From Symsagittifera roscoffensis (taxonomy: Eukaryota; Xenacoelomorpha; Acoela; Convolutidae): 64,000 bases of DNA. Below are positions 52,130 to 63,111 of this stretch, piece after piece. The notes under the pieces are model-generated. The model worked only from the letters and a program-made list of their open reading frames with translations. It was not told the origin of the DNA and did no database searches. The stretch covers positions 4,872,539 to 4,936,538 of the forward strand of contig NC_087070.1 of the NCBI RefSeq assembly GCF_963678635.1. Reading direction: 5' to 3'. The position numbers and the translations under genes were made by a program. The number at the start of each line of letters is the position of its first letter. Positions within the stretch are counted from its first letter, which is position 1.

Positions 52130-53926
52130 ATGATAACGGCAACGCCCTCAAGCAGAGATGTGAAGACTCGCAAGAGGAAGAGAGAAGTGGAGGGATTGGG
52201 TAGTCCTTCAGTGGATGCTGTTTCGGAAGGAAACTTGAGAGAGACGGCGCCCATGGTTTTGGCTCGATGCAAGACGGCGGCATACAAGAGCAGCTTGGAG
52301 CTCAGAAGACCACTTGAAGTAGAGAGGGAAATAGAAGTTTCCACCAGTTCGACATCGGAGGAAGACTTCAAGCCTCAGAAGATAAACGTAAAGAGAGGTT
52401 CAACGAACGGACAGACATGGGAAGTGGATTTCGGCAAAGAATGGATCTCGAAGGCACACCAGGCCACGGGCAAGCAAGTGACGAGTGATCCATTGGAGAG
52501 GAACAAGACGAGGAACACCTCCCGGACGTGGTGGGTGGCCCTCGAGACATTGAAGGAAATGGAGGACTGCTTGAAGAAATTGGACAGTGGAGTAGCTCGC
52601 AAGCGACGCAATTGGGCCACCCAGCAAAAGGCCGAGGTTAATAAAATAGAAGTGGCGAATCAGCTGAAGAGGTCCTGGCAGAACTTGTTGAAGGATCATT
52701 TCGAAGAGGCAATGAGGACATCCTCATCAGCACCGCCATTGATGGCGAATCCCTTCGTTAGAACAGCGGGACAATTGATGTTCGCGTGGAGCCTGGTGGG
52801 AATATAATTAGAAACGCTGACCTTGAACGACAAGTTGAAGTTGGGTGGAAAAAGTCTAGAAATATATCAGACATTGATGCAACACGTTGCTAGGGATAAC
52901 TCAGGCTTGAGCCTGGCAAGGATGAGAGACGCTACTTGTTTCTCGAGGTGGATAATGTCGGTGATGACTGACAGCACCATCCTAGCATGTCAACAAAGAG
53001 CAATCGGGAGTAAAGCAGTGGAAAGGAGAGTCTCAGCAGTCATCTTGAATGTATACCAGATTACTGGGATAGAAAAGGAGGATGGTTCCAGACAGTCTCT
53101 AGAGAGCCACAGGAAGTTAGACGAGATACGGAGATTCTACAACAAGAAATTTGAGGAGAGTCACGACGTGCACCGTAACTTGGCCTCCTCAGGAGAATAC
53201 TTGAAACCCAATAAGAAGGGGGAATACCAGTATGTGTCTGGAGTGATGGGGATGGCGTACAACCCTTTCCTGGACTCGGAAGCCGGAGGCGCTCACAGAA
53301 ACTACGAGGTGGCGGAGCTACTAAAGTTTTGGACAGAGAAGATAGTGGAAATAGACACTGTAGAGAGAGAGAGACCGAGCTTGGGCTTGATTCTCGAAAA
53401 AACACCAGAGGTGATTAGTGTGCCGCGCTCAAGTAAAAGAGTCGAGCTGAAGATGGGTAACGGGAATGGCATGTTGGTCACGAATCTGGGAGTGGTGTGG
53501 AAATTGCTGAGGCCCTCCTGGTGTCCACATCCCCATGCGAGCCTGATCGAGGAAGTAACGGAGCGAGTGAGATTAGCACCGGCGGAGGACAAAGATCTGG
53601 CGACATTGAGTATAGTGCACAAAATGATCTTGCCTCAGGCGAAGGAGTCAAGCGAAGCGACGAGTAAACTAGGGTCGGTGAAGAAAATGGAGCCGGGCAG
53701 TTGTCTTGACTCGACGTGTGGAGATGGCGAGCACACCTGTGATGGACGGTCATGCGTTAGGATACAGTCCTTCCAAAAAGAAGATCTAGTCACCTGGTTT
53801 GAAGACATCACCGAGAGGGAGAAGAGTGAAGTACAGATAGTGGCGAGTACCACGGTGAACATAGCAACAGCTCTGGGATTCTTCTCGAGAATGTGCAGTC
53901 TCCAGTCACTGGAGAGGCTAGAGTAA
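52130..53926 (+). CDS. E2 ORF3, N-terminal part
   Basis: First ATG 52130 (MITATPSSRDVKTRKRKREV), comparable with the E1 start. One frame is broken by TAA 52805-52807 and TAA 53924-53926. Islands shared with E1 are QYVSGVMGMAYNPF, PSWCPHPHASLI and ALGFFSRMCSLQSLERLE. A Cys/His-rich stretch (CLDSTCGDGEHTCDGRSC) lies near 53705-53755. There is no membrane helix or signal peptide. Function unknown. Confidence 0.68.
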
Positions 53927-54028
53927 GAACACCACTTGGTGACCGCGTTGAGTATGGAGTCATGGCCCGGGGTGTTGCAGGTAACCCAGAAACACATCAA
54001 GAGCTGAAAGGTTGGACTTAAAGCGAAA

Positions 54029-55276
54029 ATGGGATTTCCCATGAGCGAAGCCTATAGTCTTCCTCTAAATGCGAAGTCCTTAGTGGGGTCAGTGATGGCC
54101 AACCTATGCGGCAGCCACTATCCATTGCACATGGCGATGGTGGAGGTATCCAGCCAAAGGGTATTAATAGACAAGGCCTTCTCAGTGCCCAAGTGTGTAA
54201 GACTGGCTCGGATGTCGCATCACTCACACAGGTTGTTAAGGAAAATCCGAGGAACAGTGCCGAGAGAACAGAGGGATGACTTGAGTGAAATCTGGGGGGA
54301 AGAACTTTTGGGTTTGGAAAGTGAAAACACAAGTGACCATGAGAGGCAAAACGTGATCGGGAAACCTAAGGGTAGTGCTCCAATCATGGAGGAGAACGAC
54401 GCGATACACGAGAAGATGATGGAACTTGAGCCTCTCCTAGAAGCCTCGGGAGAGCCCAACCTTAGGAGTATTGACCTCACCCATGGGGAATGTCCATGCC
54501 ACTGTCTGGCACAAACAATGTGGTACCCGGATCACGCAAACCTCTGCCTGATCTGGGATGTGGAAGAAATTCGGTCGTTAGGACTGCCCGATCATCAGCA
54601 GAAGGTGACCATCTTGGTGGTGAGCACGATGCTGACTCTACGATGGATTGAAGAAAACGTAACGAAGTATCGGGAGTCGAAGACGCCAACGGCGGAGTCG
54701 ATATACGCAATAGATTACAGCAGGAGACTTGAGTTGTTTGAGACTGCATGCAAGGTATTCGCCATACCAATGGAAGTCAAACACGTATGGAGCCGCATAA
54801 GGTTCTTTCCTTGGTTTCGAGCGACGTTGACATCTTGGTTATACATGGTAACGAAGGATCATATGAGGAAATATCAAAAGGAATATCGACATTTCCAGGC
54901 CGAGATAGGACCGGAGGCTTTCAAGAGACCTCTGCTGACCCATCAAAATGCGATCACGACAGGGTGGAAAAGAGTTGGTAGAGTGTCGAGAAACAATACC
55001 AAGGCGAGAGAGTCGATACTGGAGGAAGACTTGGCGAAGTACGTGAGCCTGAGTCTGCACAATTCCTTCTGTTTGAACCGAGAGTCGAGGGTGAAGAGTT
55101 TGCCCAACCAAGCAAAAAGATTGCAGGAGCAAAGAGAATGGATGCGGTCTTATGAACAGCTGAAAGCCTGGGAAGAGATCATGATTAGCTCCGATGATGA
55201 AGAGGCACTGTTGAAGCAGATTACTGTGTCAAATACGTCTGGGTCTGGTACCTCGAAGGCGAAGAACGCGAGATGA
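54029..55276 (+). CDS. E2 ORF3, C-terminal part
   Basis: 415 codons, in the same frame as 52130-53926, with stops at 53924 and 54005 between. It is homologous to E1 20904-19213: SVPKCVRLARMSHHSH, then THGECPCHCLAQTMWYP, FFPWFRATLTSWLY, LTHQNAITT and YVSLSLHNSFCLNRES, with an acidic C-terminus. Conservation of the reading frame between E1 and E2 argues it encoded a functional protein. Confidence 0.7.
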   Translation: MGFPMSEAYSLPLNAKSLVGSVMANLCGSHYPLHMAMVEVSSQRVLIDKAFSVPKCVRLARMSHHSHRLLRKIRGTVPREQRDDLSEIWGEELLGLESENTSDHERQNVIGKPKGSAPIMEENDAIHEKMMELEPLLEASGEPNLRSIDLTHGECPCHCLAQTMWYPDHANLCLIWDVEEIRSLGLPDHQQKVTILVVSTMLTLRWIEENVTKYRESKTPTAESIYAIDYSRRLELFETACKVFAIPMEVKHVWSRIRFFPWFRATLTSWLYMVTKDHMRKYQKEYRHFQAEIGPEAFKRPLLTHQNAITTGWKRVGRVSRNNTKARESILEEDLAKYVSLSLHNSFCLNRESRVKSLPNQAKRLQEQREWMRSYEQLKAWEEIMISSDDEEALLKQITVSNTSGSGTSKAKNAR

Positions 55277-55706
55277 GCAGGTGGCTCAATGGGAAATTCT
55301 AGAGTCTTGAGTCTTGAGAGGGAAGGAAAGGGGCTCGAGGGTGAACTTGGATGAAATCTGGGTTCACGAAAAAGAAATTTTAACAAATGAGATATTGTTA
55401 TTAATATGTTATATCTATTATAAAAATCAAAATGCTGCATGAGAATTTCCTGATTGAATAGGACAAAAGAAATTTTAAATTACTAGCTTAAAAAGCGAAA
55501 ATTCAATGGTGCAGGTGTGTGCAGATTTTGATTGCTGTTTAGCGATAGTGTGAAAATTTTACATGGTTGTGAATTTTGGGGTGCAGATAAACTTACGTCT
55601 GGTGCAAACTTCTGTAAATGACCACTGGCACTGTACCTTGAGCAACACTTGGGTCTCTGGGGGTTCACTGACAGACAGCAGCACGCGATGAGGACATCGA
55701 TCTTGA
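55277..55706 (+). other. E2 ORF3 to 3' LTR spacer
   Basis: Non-coding, AT-rich in the middle. Nothing was recognised before the polypurine tract. Confidence 0.6.
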
Positions 55707-55718
55707 GTCCGGGGAGTA
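55707..55718 (+). promoter_or_regulatory. E2 3' polypurine tract
   Basis: GTCCGGGGAGTA directly abuts the 3' LTR, the same relation as in E1 (18480-18467). Confidence 0.75.
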
Positions 55719-56615
55719 TGTGCCAGTCGGTCATATCTGGAAGTTTGACCTTGAGGAACACGAAAAACGTGGTTTTGGAATGAAGTTAAATTTTTCAAAA
55801 TTCGAATGGAGCCTGTCATGCTCAGTTTTATCGCGACAGCTGAAAACATCAAATAAAAAAGGAGAAAAACCGAATTACAATTGCGGGAAAGTTGTCAAAT
55901 AAAAACAGTGAGAAATTGCTATTCGCAATTTCCGTCGTAGAAAACGAGAGTAGAGCTGTCCTATCTTGATATAGGAGACAGAACAATCACAAGAGCAAAT
56001 CGAAACTCAACTGAACCAGAGTGAACCTTCAATGGGAAGGCAGACAACTGAAGTCTCCCAATGGTTCAGATCCAAAACTACATTCTCGAGTTGAAGCTCA
56101 TTTCCTTTGATTGGAATTTACTAATAGCAAACTTCTTGAGTTACAATCAATTATATTTATGCTAGAGTTACTATTTAGCTTAATTACTCTGTTTCTCAAG
56201 TGTGCTGCTATGTAAGTACCTAATTTAATTTTCCCGAGTGTATTTTATGATAAGTATGTTGAGGTAAGGCGAGTTTTAGGTTGATCCATCTGAAATGGAT
56301 CAAAGTTACGCTGTCCAATAAAAAGTAACTTAACGGATTGTTCCGACCCTGTTTTTAACGGCGTTCGTGTATTTTGGGTATTTTGAGACCTAAGTATGAG
56401 GACGTTCTTATTTTCTAGAGTGGGGGGGGGGGTATTTTGGTAGTGGCTTTTAAGCTGTAACGGGTGCTAGTCTCATGTCGCAAGTGAACCGAATTGGCTC
56501 CGACCGTTTTTGAGGTAGAAAAACACAAGAGATAGTGTCCCTGACTCTTGAGCCAATGGTTATAGGGCCTATTTTTCTTAAACCTCATATATGACCGAAG
56601 TAGGCGACTGTTACA
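55719..56615 (+). repeat. E2 3' LTR
   Basis: Begins TGTGCCAGTCGG and ends GACTGTTACA. It is 227 bp longer than the 5' LTR because of a block at about 55958-56184. Otherwise it is colinear, with roughly 20 substitutions seen by eye. Confidence 0.88.
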
Positions 56616-58188
56616 AAATGGCAGTAAACAAGCATAGTTGATTGTTGTGCCAGTGCCCAAGAAAATTGCGACCCCTTTGGATTAAAAAGTAGAAAACCAA
56701 AAATGAAATTTAAAACATCAGAAAAAAAACTGTTCATTTTTTTCATACTTTTTCCCTAAGTTCCTTAACTAGTTAGGATCAACGTTATCATTTCCTATGA
56801 TGTTATTATTTCCGTGAACATTATCATTTCCTTGAAAGTGAGTGGCAGGGCCTTAAACCCAGCATAGAACTAATTAAAAATTGCTTTTTAAAGAAACATG
56901 AAAATTATTACAGCACAATTAACTCAACATGAAATTATCTACAACTTTATACACAGGGACAAAGCTGGGCTTCGCTTATTCTGCGAAACAACATAATTGC
57001 AGCATATCAAATTAAACGAGAGAAAAGATTTAAAAAATAAGCCTAGTTTGGATGTACCAGTACCACAGAACGTTGTGACCCCTTTGGGTTAAAAACTAGA
57101 AAATCGAACATGAAAAGTTTTTCTCATTTTTTATAGTTTCTTTCTGATATCTTTCATTAGCTATGGCAATTGATTTCGATGAAAGCTGCATAAATGAGAG
57201 CAATCAATGCAAGAGACACAAAAATATCTGTGCTAAAAAAATCTAAATATTGTAGGTGGTGAGGTCAAATTCCAAACAATTGGAAAAAAAAACATTTTAT
57301 ATGACAGTTGAAAGTATTTTAAAATGTACTAGTGTAAGTCAAATTATAATTGAAATCATAATAATTGTCATATACAGCAAAATTTTGCAATATAAATTTT
57401 AAGGATTTAATTGATAGTATCAATCTAACGGAATTTTCACTAAAAAATATTGAATTGTTTCCACGAGATTTTTCAATAGCTTGCCACAGTTAGATCATTT
57501 TCGAATGAAAAAAAAAGAAAAATTCTTTGAAAATTGTTTATGTTTTTCTGCAAGTAAGGATAGTCTAAAAATTGATTTTGTCATCGTGTAACCTGTTCCA
57601 TATTTCTTTATTGATATAAAAAAAACAGTTTTCAATGTATTGCCCATTAAATCTTTCGACAAAATACAATTAGTTATTTTTTGTTGTCATGTTTATAAGA
57701 TTTTTTTCATATTGAATTTTTATTAAGCTGGTATTTTCTCCAGAAATGCAAATTACTTCCCCGAAAATAAACACTGTTACTGGTAAGACATTGAATTTAG
57801 ATTTAGGATCACTTGATTACAACAATTTTGCACGATCATAACAAGTTTCAATGCCCAGTTTGCCTGTTTTTATAACGAGATTGACAAATTTGCTAAAATT
57901 TCCATGAAAAGGATGACACGATAGTGTAAATGACTGATAACGAGTGCGTTCATTCGTAGTAGTCTTTCTTGTTTTCAATTTGTTAAATTACAAAAGAGGC
58001 CCTTCCGTTTGATTACGGTAATTACACAAGCTGGATAGGGTCATACCAGTGTTATAAAAATGCATATAAATCAGCAAGCTGTATCAATGGATCAATGAAG
58101 TCATAAATCAGCCGTAAATGCATCGTCGTAAGGTTAATTTATCTTAGCCGTCCTTCCTCTACAAAAGCGCTAAGGGAGTTGTCGATAA
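56616..58188. other. AT-rich spacer with repeat flanking E2
   Basis: 56616-56790 is the right half of the repeat split by E2. A second uninterrupted copy follows at about 56945-57200 (AAGCTGGGCTTCGC, then CATAATTGCAGCATAT and GTGACCCCTTTGGGTTAAAAA). The rest is AT-rich with no gene seen. Confidence 0.6.
56945..57200 (+). repeat. Uninterrupted paralogue of the E2 target repeat
   Basis: It shares ACATAATTGCAGCATAT with 15946-15970 and GACCCCTTTGG...TTAAAAA.TAGAAAA with 56670-56700, so it spans the point where E2 split the other copy. Shorter relatives of its GCGAAGC/GGGCTTCGC start occur near 2525 and 7280. Confidence 0.6.
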
Positions 58189-59032
58189 TGTGCCATTCTG
58201 CCAGAGTGGCACAGCGCAACCTTCCGGCGAAACACGAAAAAACGATTAAAGGCCTTAACGACGAAAAAATGCTGCGAAGGAGGGTAGAAATTTTCGGGAA
58301 TTTTAAGTTTTCAAAATTTCGATTGTCGAACGAATATTTCTCAGAAATACAAAAACCGGCCTTATTGACTAAAAAGGTGAAAAAGTCAGAACAACAGCAA
58401 ATATAGTGAAAAACAGTCGGACAATAACGATATAAAAACGAAGCCTCTTATCGTGACGATCACGCACGATAAGACACTTAGCGGAGGGAATTAGTGAGAA
58501 AAGAGGCTTCAGTGGGGAAGTAGTGGAGAGCAGTACCCTCCCGTGTCACGAATTGAGAGTAATAACGACGTTGCTACAAGGAAAACACGGAAGCGGAGGC
58601 TCGGCCCCCCAGAGACTGATATATGGTGAGAGACTATAGTAAACTAACTTTTTAGCTACTCTGATGCCATAGACATTTGAGTTGACACCGGCATTGTTTG
58701 ATATTTTAGAATATGAGTAGCTAGAAAGAGGAAAGGGTCAATCCATCTCCAATAAAGTATTCGAGCCGTATTTTTAGTAGCAATCACGAAGTCTGGGGAT
58801 CCGAGACCCAGCTATGTGGTTGTGTTCGCATGTAAGCGAAAGCTGATCAAAAGTCAATTGACTGATGGCCTAAAAATAGAACTTTTTACATAGCCCTAAA
58901 CAGACCAGAAAATCAACTGGCAAGGTCGGGGCGGTGGAAAACGAGTAGGATTAAGGTAATTGACGCCTGCCAGTCGTTAGTAGGTACTTTTTCTACGCTC
59001 CGTCACTGTGTAGTATTTGGGCGAATGTTACA
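58189..59032 (+). repeat. Solo LTR of the E1 family (diverged)
   Basis: It begins TGTGCCATTCTGCCAG and ends GGGCGAATGTTACA, the reverse orientation of the E1 LTRs on this strand. It matches along its length but with many differences. TAA flanks both ends. No internal sequence is attached, consistent with LTR-LTR recombination. Confidence 0.82.
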
Positions 59033-59350
59033 TAAATTGAACTTTGCGCAGCGATCTGCAACCCCTTATACATAGTATAGAGCTCCTCAGGAGCGCGAAG
59101 CTCATTTTAGTTCTTATGTAATTCATCGATTCTGAATAGCTTTCTTGTCATTTTTCACTTAGTTTTTTTCGGCTAATCGTTGCATCGTCCGCGTGGCTAT
59201 TGAAAGCGCGGCTAAATCGTGAACACCAGAGTCCGTTTGCCTTAATGTCAAGTCGTGCCTCGTCTTCAGTTGTAGTTGAATTGTTGACAAAGCTTTTGCC
59301 TTGCAACGGCTGAAGTTTCGTTCATGAGGTTGGCGAATGTGTCTCTGATT

Positions 59351-61263
59351 TCATTGTGTCTTATGTGTGTAACCGCCCTTTGCACAGTGTAGTGCATGTG
59401 TCACGTTAAAATTAGCACCACATACACATGTGAGTGGGGTTTTGGTCGGTTCCCAGCCGTATCTTAAATAAATACCATCTCTGAATTCTGATTTATTCAG
59501 GTTGAAGTTAGATCCGTTCAATGAAAAAACGTTGAGCCAGTTAGAGGCTGCCTTTGCAAAGGCCAGGTCGATTGCTGTTATTGCTGTAACAGGACCTTGA
59601 GAATCCAGTACTAGTGATGTTTCCTTAGACCATTCTAGATAGCGTTCATGATCGTATGGCAGCTTGATGTTAAGGCCACCCATTTTAAGGGGTAAGGAAG
59701 ATATCTCACGGAACTGGGGGCTCAATGTGTCTTTATCAATTAGGTAAGGTATTAATTGTTCTTTGATAATCTTTTCACATATTTCTAAGTTTTTCATAGT
59801 GTTAGGCGTTGTCCTGGTAAGAAATGAAAGTTTTTCTTGAACTCCTTTTGTATAGCAGGCATAAACGTTTTGGGGGGAGGTTTTTTGCGATTTTCGTTAA
59901 TTATTTCAAAATTTTGATTTGCTCATTCTGTTGAAATTCGAGGATTTTTTATACATTCAGATTCTGCTTCTATAACTGAACAAAGCACTCGGGCGCCTGC
60001 CTTTTTAGTGATTCCTGTATTTTCGAAGGTTTTCTCAGCTTCACCGAGTTTTTCATCCTTGACAATGAGTTTGCATTTGGATGCTTTAACATGGTAGCCA
60101 AAATTTTTTTTAGTGATACAATTTTATCGAGGATGGTTCGCGGATTGCTTAAATTACCGACTGCGTTTCCTTCGTCTGCGTACCATTTCTGGATTACGTT
60201 GTCTGCTGATAAAAGTTTTATGAGGGGTATTACGGCTAGACCGTACATGGCCATTGCTAGTGGATCCCCCTGGGTTGTCCCTTCTTGAGAGTAGATGTTT
60301 TTTTTGTTAACGAACAGTTTAGATGGATTGGAGTAGGAGTTCATAATCGCGGTTAAAAGATATGGGCAGGTTTTTTGATGTTTTTTGATTAAGCGAAATG
60401 AAAGCTTTTTCGGCATCTATCAATAAAACAGCATCGGCAGAATTTTTGCTGTATTGATCTCTTAGCGTGTGGATCGCATATTCAATACCACTTCTTTGTC
60501 CTAGACAGAGTTGATAGTTTGAACTGAGCGACATGAGTTCGTTTTTTAGGCATTTGCTTCTTGTTCGTCCTATTATCCTACGCATAGCTTCTCCTATACC
60601 TATGGGTCTTATTCCTGGATTTTTATCTAAGGATAATAATCTACATGCGTTATAAGGATCCGTTAGTTCTAAATTTAGTTCTTTGGTAGCCCTTTTTTAA
60701 GCAATTTTAGCAATTGTTGTTGAAATCTCAAATGATTGTTGCCCGAAGTGTGTTAAAATTCGTATTCAATCATTTGCATCAAGGCCAGATGGTCCATGAG
60801 ATCCATGCGTTCTCATGGCTGCTTTCTCGATATGTTGACCGTTTATCTGATTAAATTTCGATGGATGGAAGGGAATTGTTTCATTTGACACTGGTGTAGT
60901 ATAGTTCTCATCAATTGTTTCAGATGGTGGGTGCTTCTCTATAAGAGTCTGTTCTACTGTCTTACCTTTGACGATTTCGTCGAGCGAAAGAACGCCTTTG
61001 GATGTGTCCGTTACTTTTGCTATTGCGCTTGATATTTTACCAGTATTCATTAGTTTCTAGAACTGTTGTGCTTCTGTTTCAGTTTTTCTTCTACTTTCTT
61101 TTGTCAAGCGCATTTGAAGCGCCTTCCCTTCGTTATATAGGCCATCAGGGTCTCCGTCTTGCAATTGCTTAAGTCGCCTTGCTATTGTCTTGGATAAAGA
61201 TCCATCATTTTTGGACTTTGTTTTGCACAGTAGTAAGTGTGGAAAGATCATTGCTGCGTGCAA
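59351..61263 (-). pseudogene. Broken non-LTR-type reverse transcriptase ORF
   Basis: Minus-strand pieces in order are 61263-61057 (SKTIARRLKQLQDGDPDGL), 61050-60766 (MRTHGSHGPSGLDAND), 60585-60319 (LGQRSGIEYAIHTLRDQY, then LLIDAEKAFISLN), 60416-59970 (EGTTQGDPLAMAMYGLAVIP, then WYADEGNAVG, a decayed YADD box) and 59797-59351 (SLPLKMGGLNIKLPYDHE, then FRDGIYLRYGWEPTK and a CVCGANFNVTHALHC zinc-like end). They form one RT lineage interrupted by frameshifts. No endonuclease was recognised. Confidence 0.7.
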
Positions 61264-61516
61264 TGCGAAGGTATTTTCGTTGTTTTCTATTAGGCAGTTC
61301 AGAGTTCTATTGAGTGTTTCAATGAAATTATAACCAACTTAGTTTTTTGATAAGATTATAAAGACCGGTTTCCAGTGGACCACTTCCGAGTATGTTTTTC
61401 TTGTGGTTTCTATCAGTTCTGGACAGGGCTTTGACCATGGGTCTTGTTTTGTTCTACTTTCTAGAGTGGAGGGTTCTCTTGAGTTTTGTGAGTGTGGGGC
61501 AGTGGAAGGGTGAGGG

Positions 61517-61717
61517 TCAATTTGGGGGAGTGTGGTTGTAGCTAGGGTTGGGGGATTGCGTTTCATGCGTGTCGTTAGCTGAATGAAATTGGGAGGTGCA
61601 GCGATGACAGCTGAAATCGTCGTAATGATCACTGCTGCGGGCTATGCCTCTGCATTTTACATGCACATAACCTGGACATGTGAACTTCACCAAACACTTC
61701 CGCCTTGCAAGCTTCAA
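61517..61717 (-). pseudogene. PHD-like zinc-finger fragment of the same retroelement
   Basis: CPGYVHVKCRGIARSSDHYD, then DFSCHRCTSQF shows the H-V-K-C and C-x2-C ends of a PHD-like finger. The first Cys pair is not in this frame. The piece lies between the SGNH-like ORF and the RT pieces, where ORF1 would be expected. Confidence 0.45.
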
Positions 61718-61817
61718 ACACCTCCGCCTTGCAAGCTGTTTCTACAAATAAGGCAATGTGTTTGAAAAGGCATTTCAGGAAGGACGGCGGTTTCAAGTTA
61801 GCGAGAGAATTTATAGA

Positions 61818-62294
61818 TTATGTTTGCAGGAAAATTTGTAAAGAAATCATTACCGTATACGAGAAAAGGATGCCATCACGGCAGAACATTTGAGGGTTAA
61901 GATTTAGGTTGAGGTTAGGTGAAACAATGAGTGTATGTGGGTGTACAAATCTATTTATCAAATTAAACAAAACTGAATTGTTCTGAATTGTTTTGGGAAT
62001 GACCAGTGTCTTGGGCTGAAACTTGTTAGTGACGAGGTTAATCAAGTTTTTCCACTGCTGGTCTAATTCTTGTGGATGCATCCTGTTGTCGTTGTATCCA
62101 GCAACTATTGTTAATTTTTTTAGGCGCTTTGGTCTGTTTTGCAAAACTGTTTCAAACAGATCATGAAGCGTTGCGCCGCGGTAGGAGTGAATTGTTGATT
62201 TTACTAGAGCTGGTTTTATATATTTGGTCCTTGAAGTCCCGATAACTAGTTTCTGTGAGAACTCAGGGATGCGTCTTGCCTGGAATTGCGGCAT
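61818..62294 (-). pseudogene. SGNH-hydrolase-like ORF1 piece of the non-LTR retroelement
   Basis: 158 codons: KLVIGTSRTKYIKPAL (position of GDS), then IHSYRGATLHDL, TIVAGYNDNRM (GxND block) and FCRDGILFSY (DGIHF-like block). The block order matches SGNH esterase domains known from ORF1 of CR1-type LINEs. The Ser-Asp pair reads TS instead of DS and the final His is Leu, so it is probably inactive. Confidence 0.55.
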
Positions 62295-62829
62295 CTACCT
62301 GAAACACAGACATCTGGGGCGAGAAAGGAAGCTCTTTGGGGTGATTTATGAAAACTTTCAAACTAGGATTTAAAACTGGACAAGGGTGATTGGAAAAAAA
62401 AGGAGTGGTACAACCTGACGTTTTTTTGGGGGTCAACTAACCGGCTCACTCCTTCTTGCGTCTAGTTACGCCAGGGAAACTTCACTCGCCTACGGCTGGG
62501 ACGGCGGGATTTGGTAAGATAATTCTGTGAGGAAAGCCCAGCACATTTAATATGAAATTACACAAGAGGTAAATTTAAAGAGGTTATTTTTGAGTTCAGT
62601 TACAATCCCATTTCATAGGAAGGGATTTTGATCGACTGTAGTGTTTTATTCCCGCATGTTATTCCTCATGAGATTGTTTTTATTGCACCTCACCTTGAAA
62701 TTTCAACTGAGTATCTCCTCATTAACCTTTCTGTCCCAGACAGTTCTGTATTTTTTCATCTTTTCTAAAATGTTTCAGCCGGAGATGACAAGCTCTGATT
62801 TTTTTCTCATTATGATGGAGTAAGAGTTT
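62295..62829. other. Spacer between retroelement pieces
   Basis: No gene seen. It probably includes the 5' end of the minus-strand retroelement. Confidence 0.4.
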
Positions 62830-63111
62830 TCAAATATATTTTGATAAAATATTGCAAATTGTTTCAATTTTTCTTTGTAAAATTTCAAAGTTTTTATCGT
62901 TGCAGTATAGAAATGTGCTATCTGCATATAAGACTAGTTTGCATGAGCAAGTCAGTTGCATGTTAAGATCATTGACGGGAAGATTGAAAACCAGAGGTCC
63001 TAACACAGTGAGTGACTTGAGGGACACCTCGAAAAAAAATCTGTGTAATTCACGATCGCTTTCTGACATCCGTGGCTTATTAAAGAAGTTACCCAATCTA
63101 TAGCAAAGCAA
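62830..63111 (-). pseudogene. LINE reverse transcriptase fragment (second family)
   Basis: VLGPLVFNLPVNDLNMQL followed by CKLVLYADSTFLYC is the canonical LINE RT stretch (PLLF...NDL then YADDT), with ADS in place of ADD. It is truncated on both sides and in a different style from the element at 59351-61263. Confidence 0.7.

Larger units (their letters stand above)
15990..56615 (+). mobile_element. E2: giant Ty3/gypsy-type LTR retroelement, interrupted by E1
   Basis: Same-orientation LTRs (15990-16659 and 55719-56615) both begin TGTGCCAGTCGG and end GCGACTGTTACA. A PBS-like TGGCGCTCC follows the left LTR by 11 nt, and a polypurine tract TCCGGGGAGTA abuts the right one. AAA flanks both sides. 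The interior encodes Gag, protease, RT, RNase H, integrase, ORF2 (SGNH-like) and ORF3. Subtracting E1 (17583-35933) leaves about 22.3 kb, very large for the group. Stops and frameshifts occur in every coding block, so the copy is inactive. By eye the LTRs differ by roughly 20 substitutions plus a 227-bp indel, so E2 is older than E1. Confidence 0.88.
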
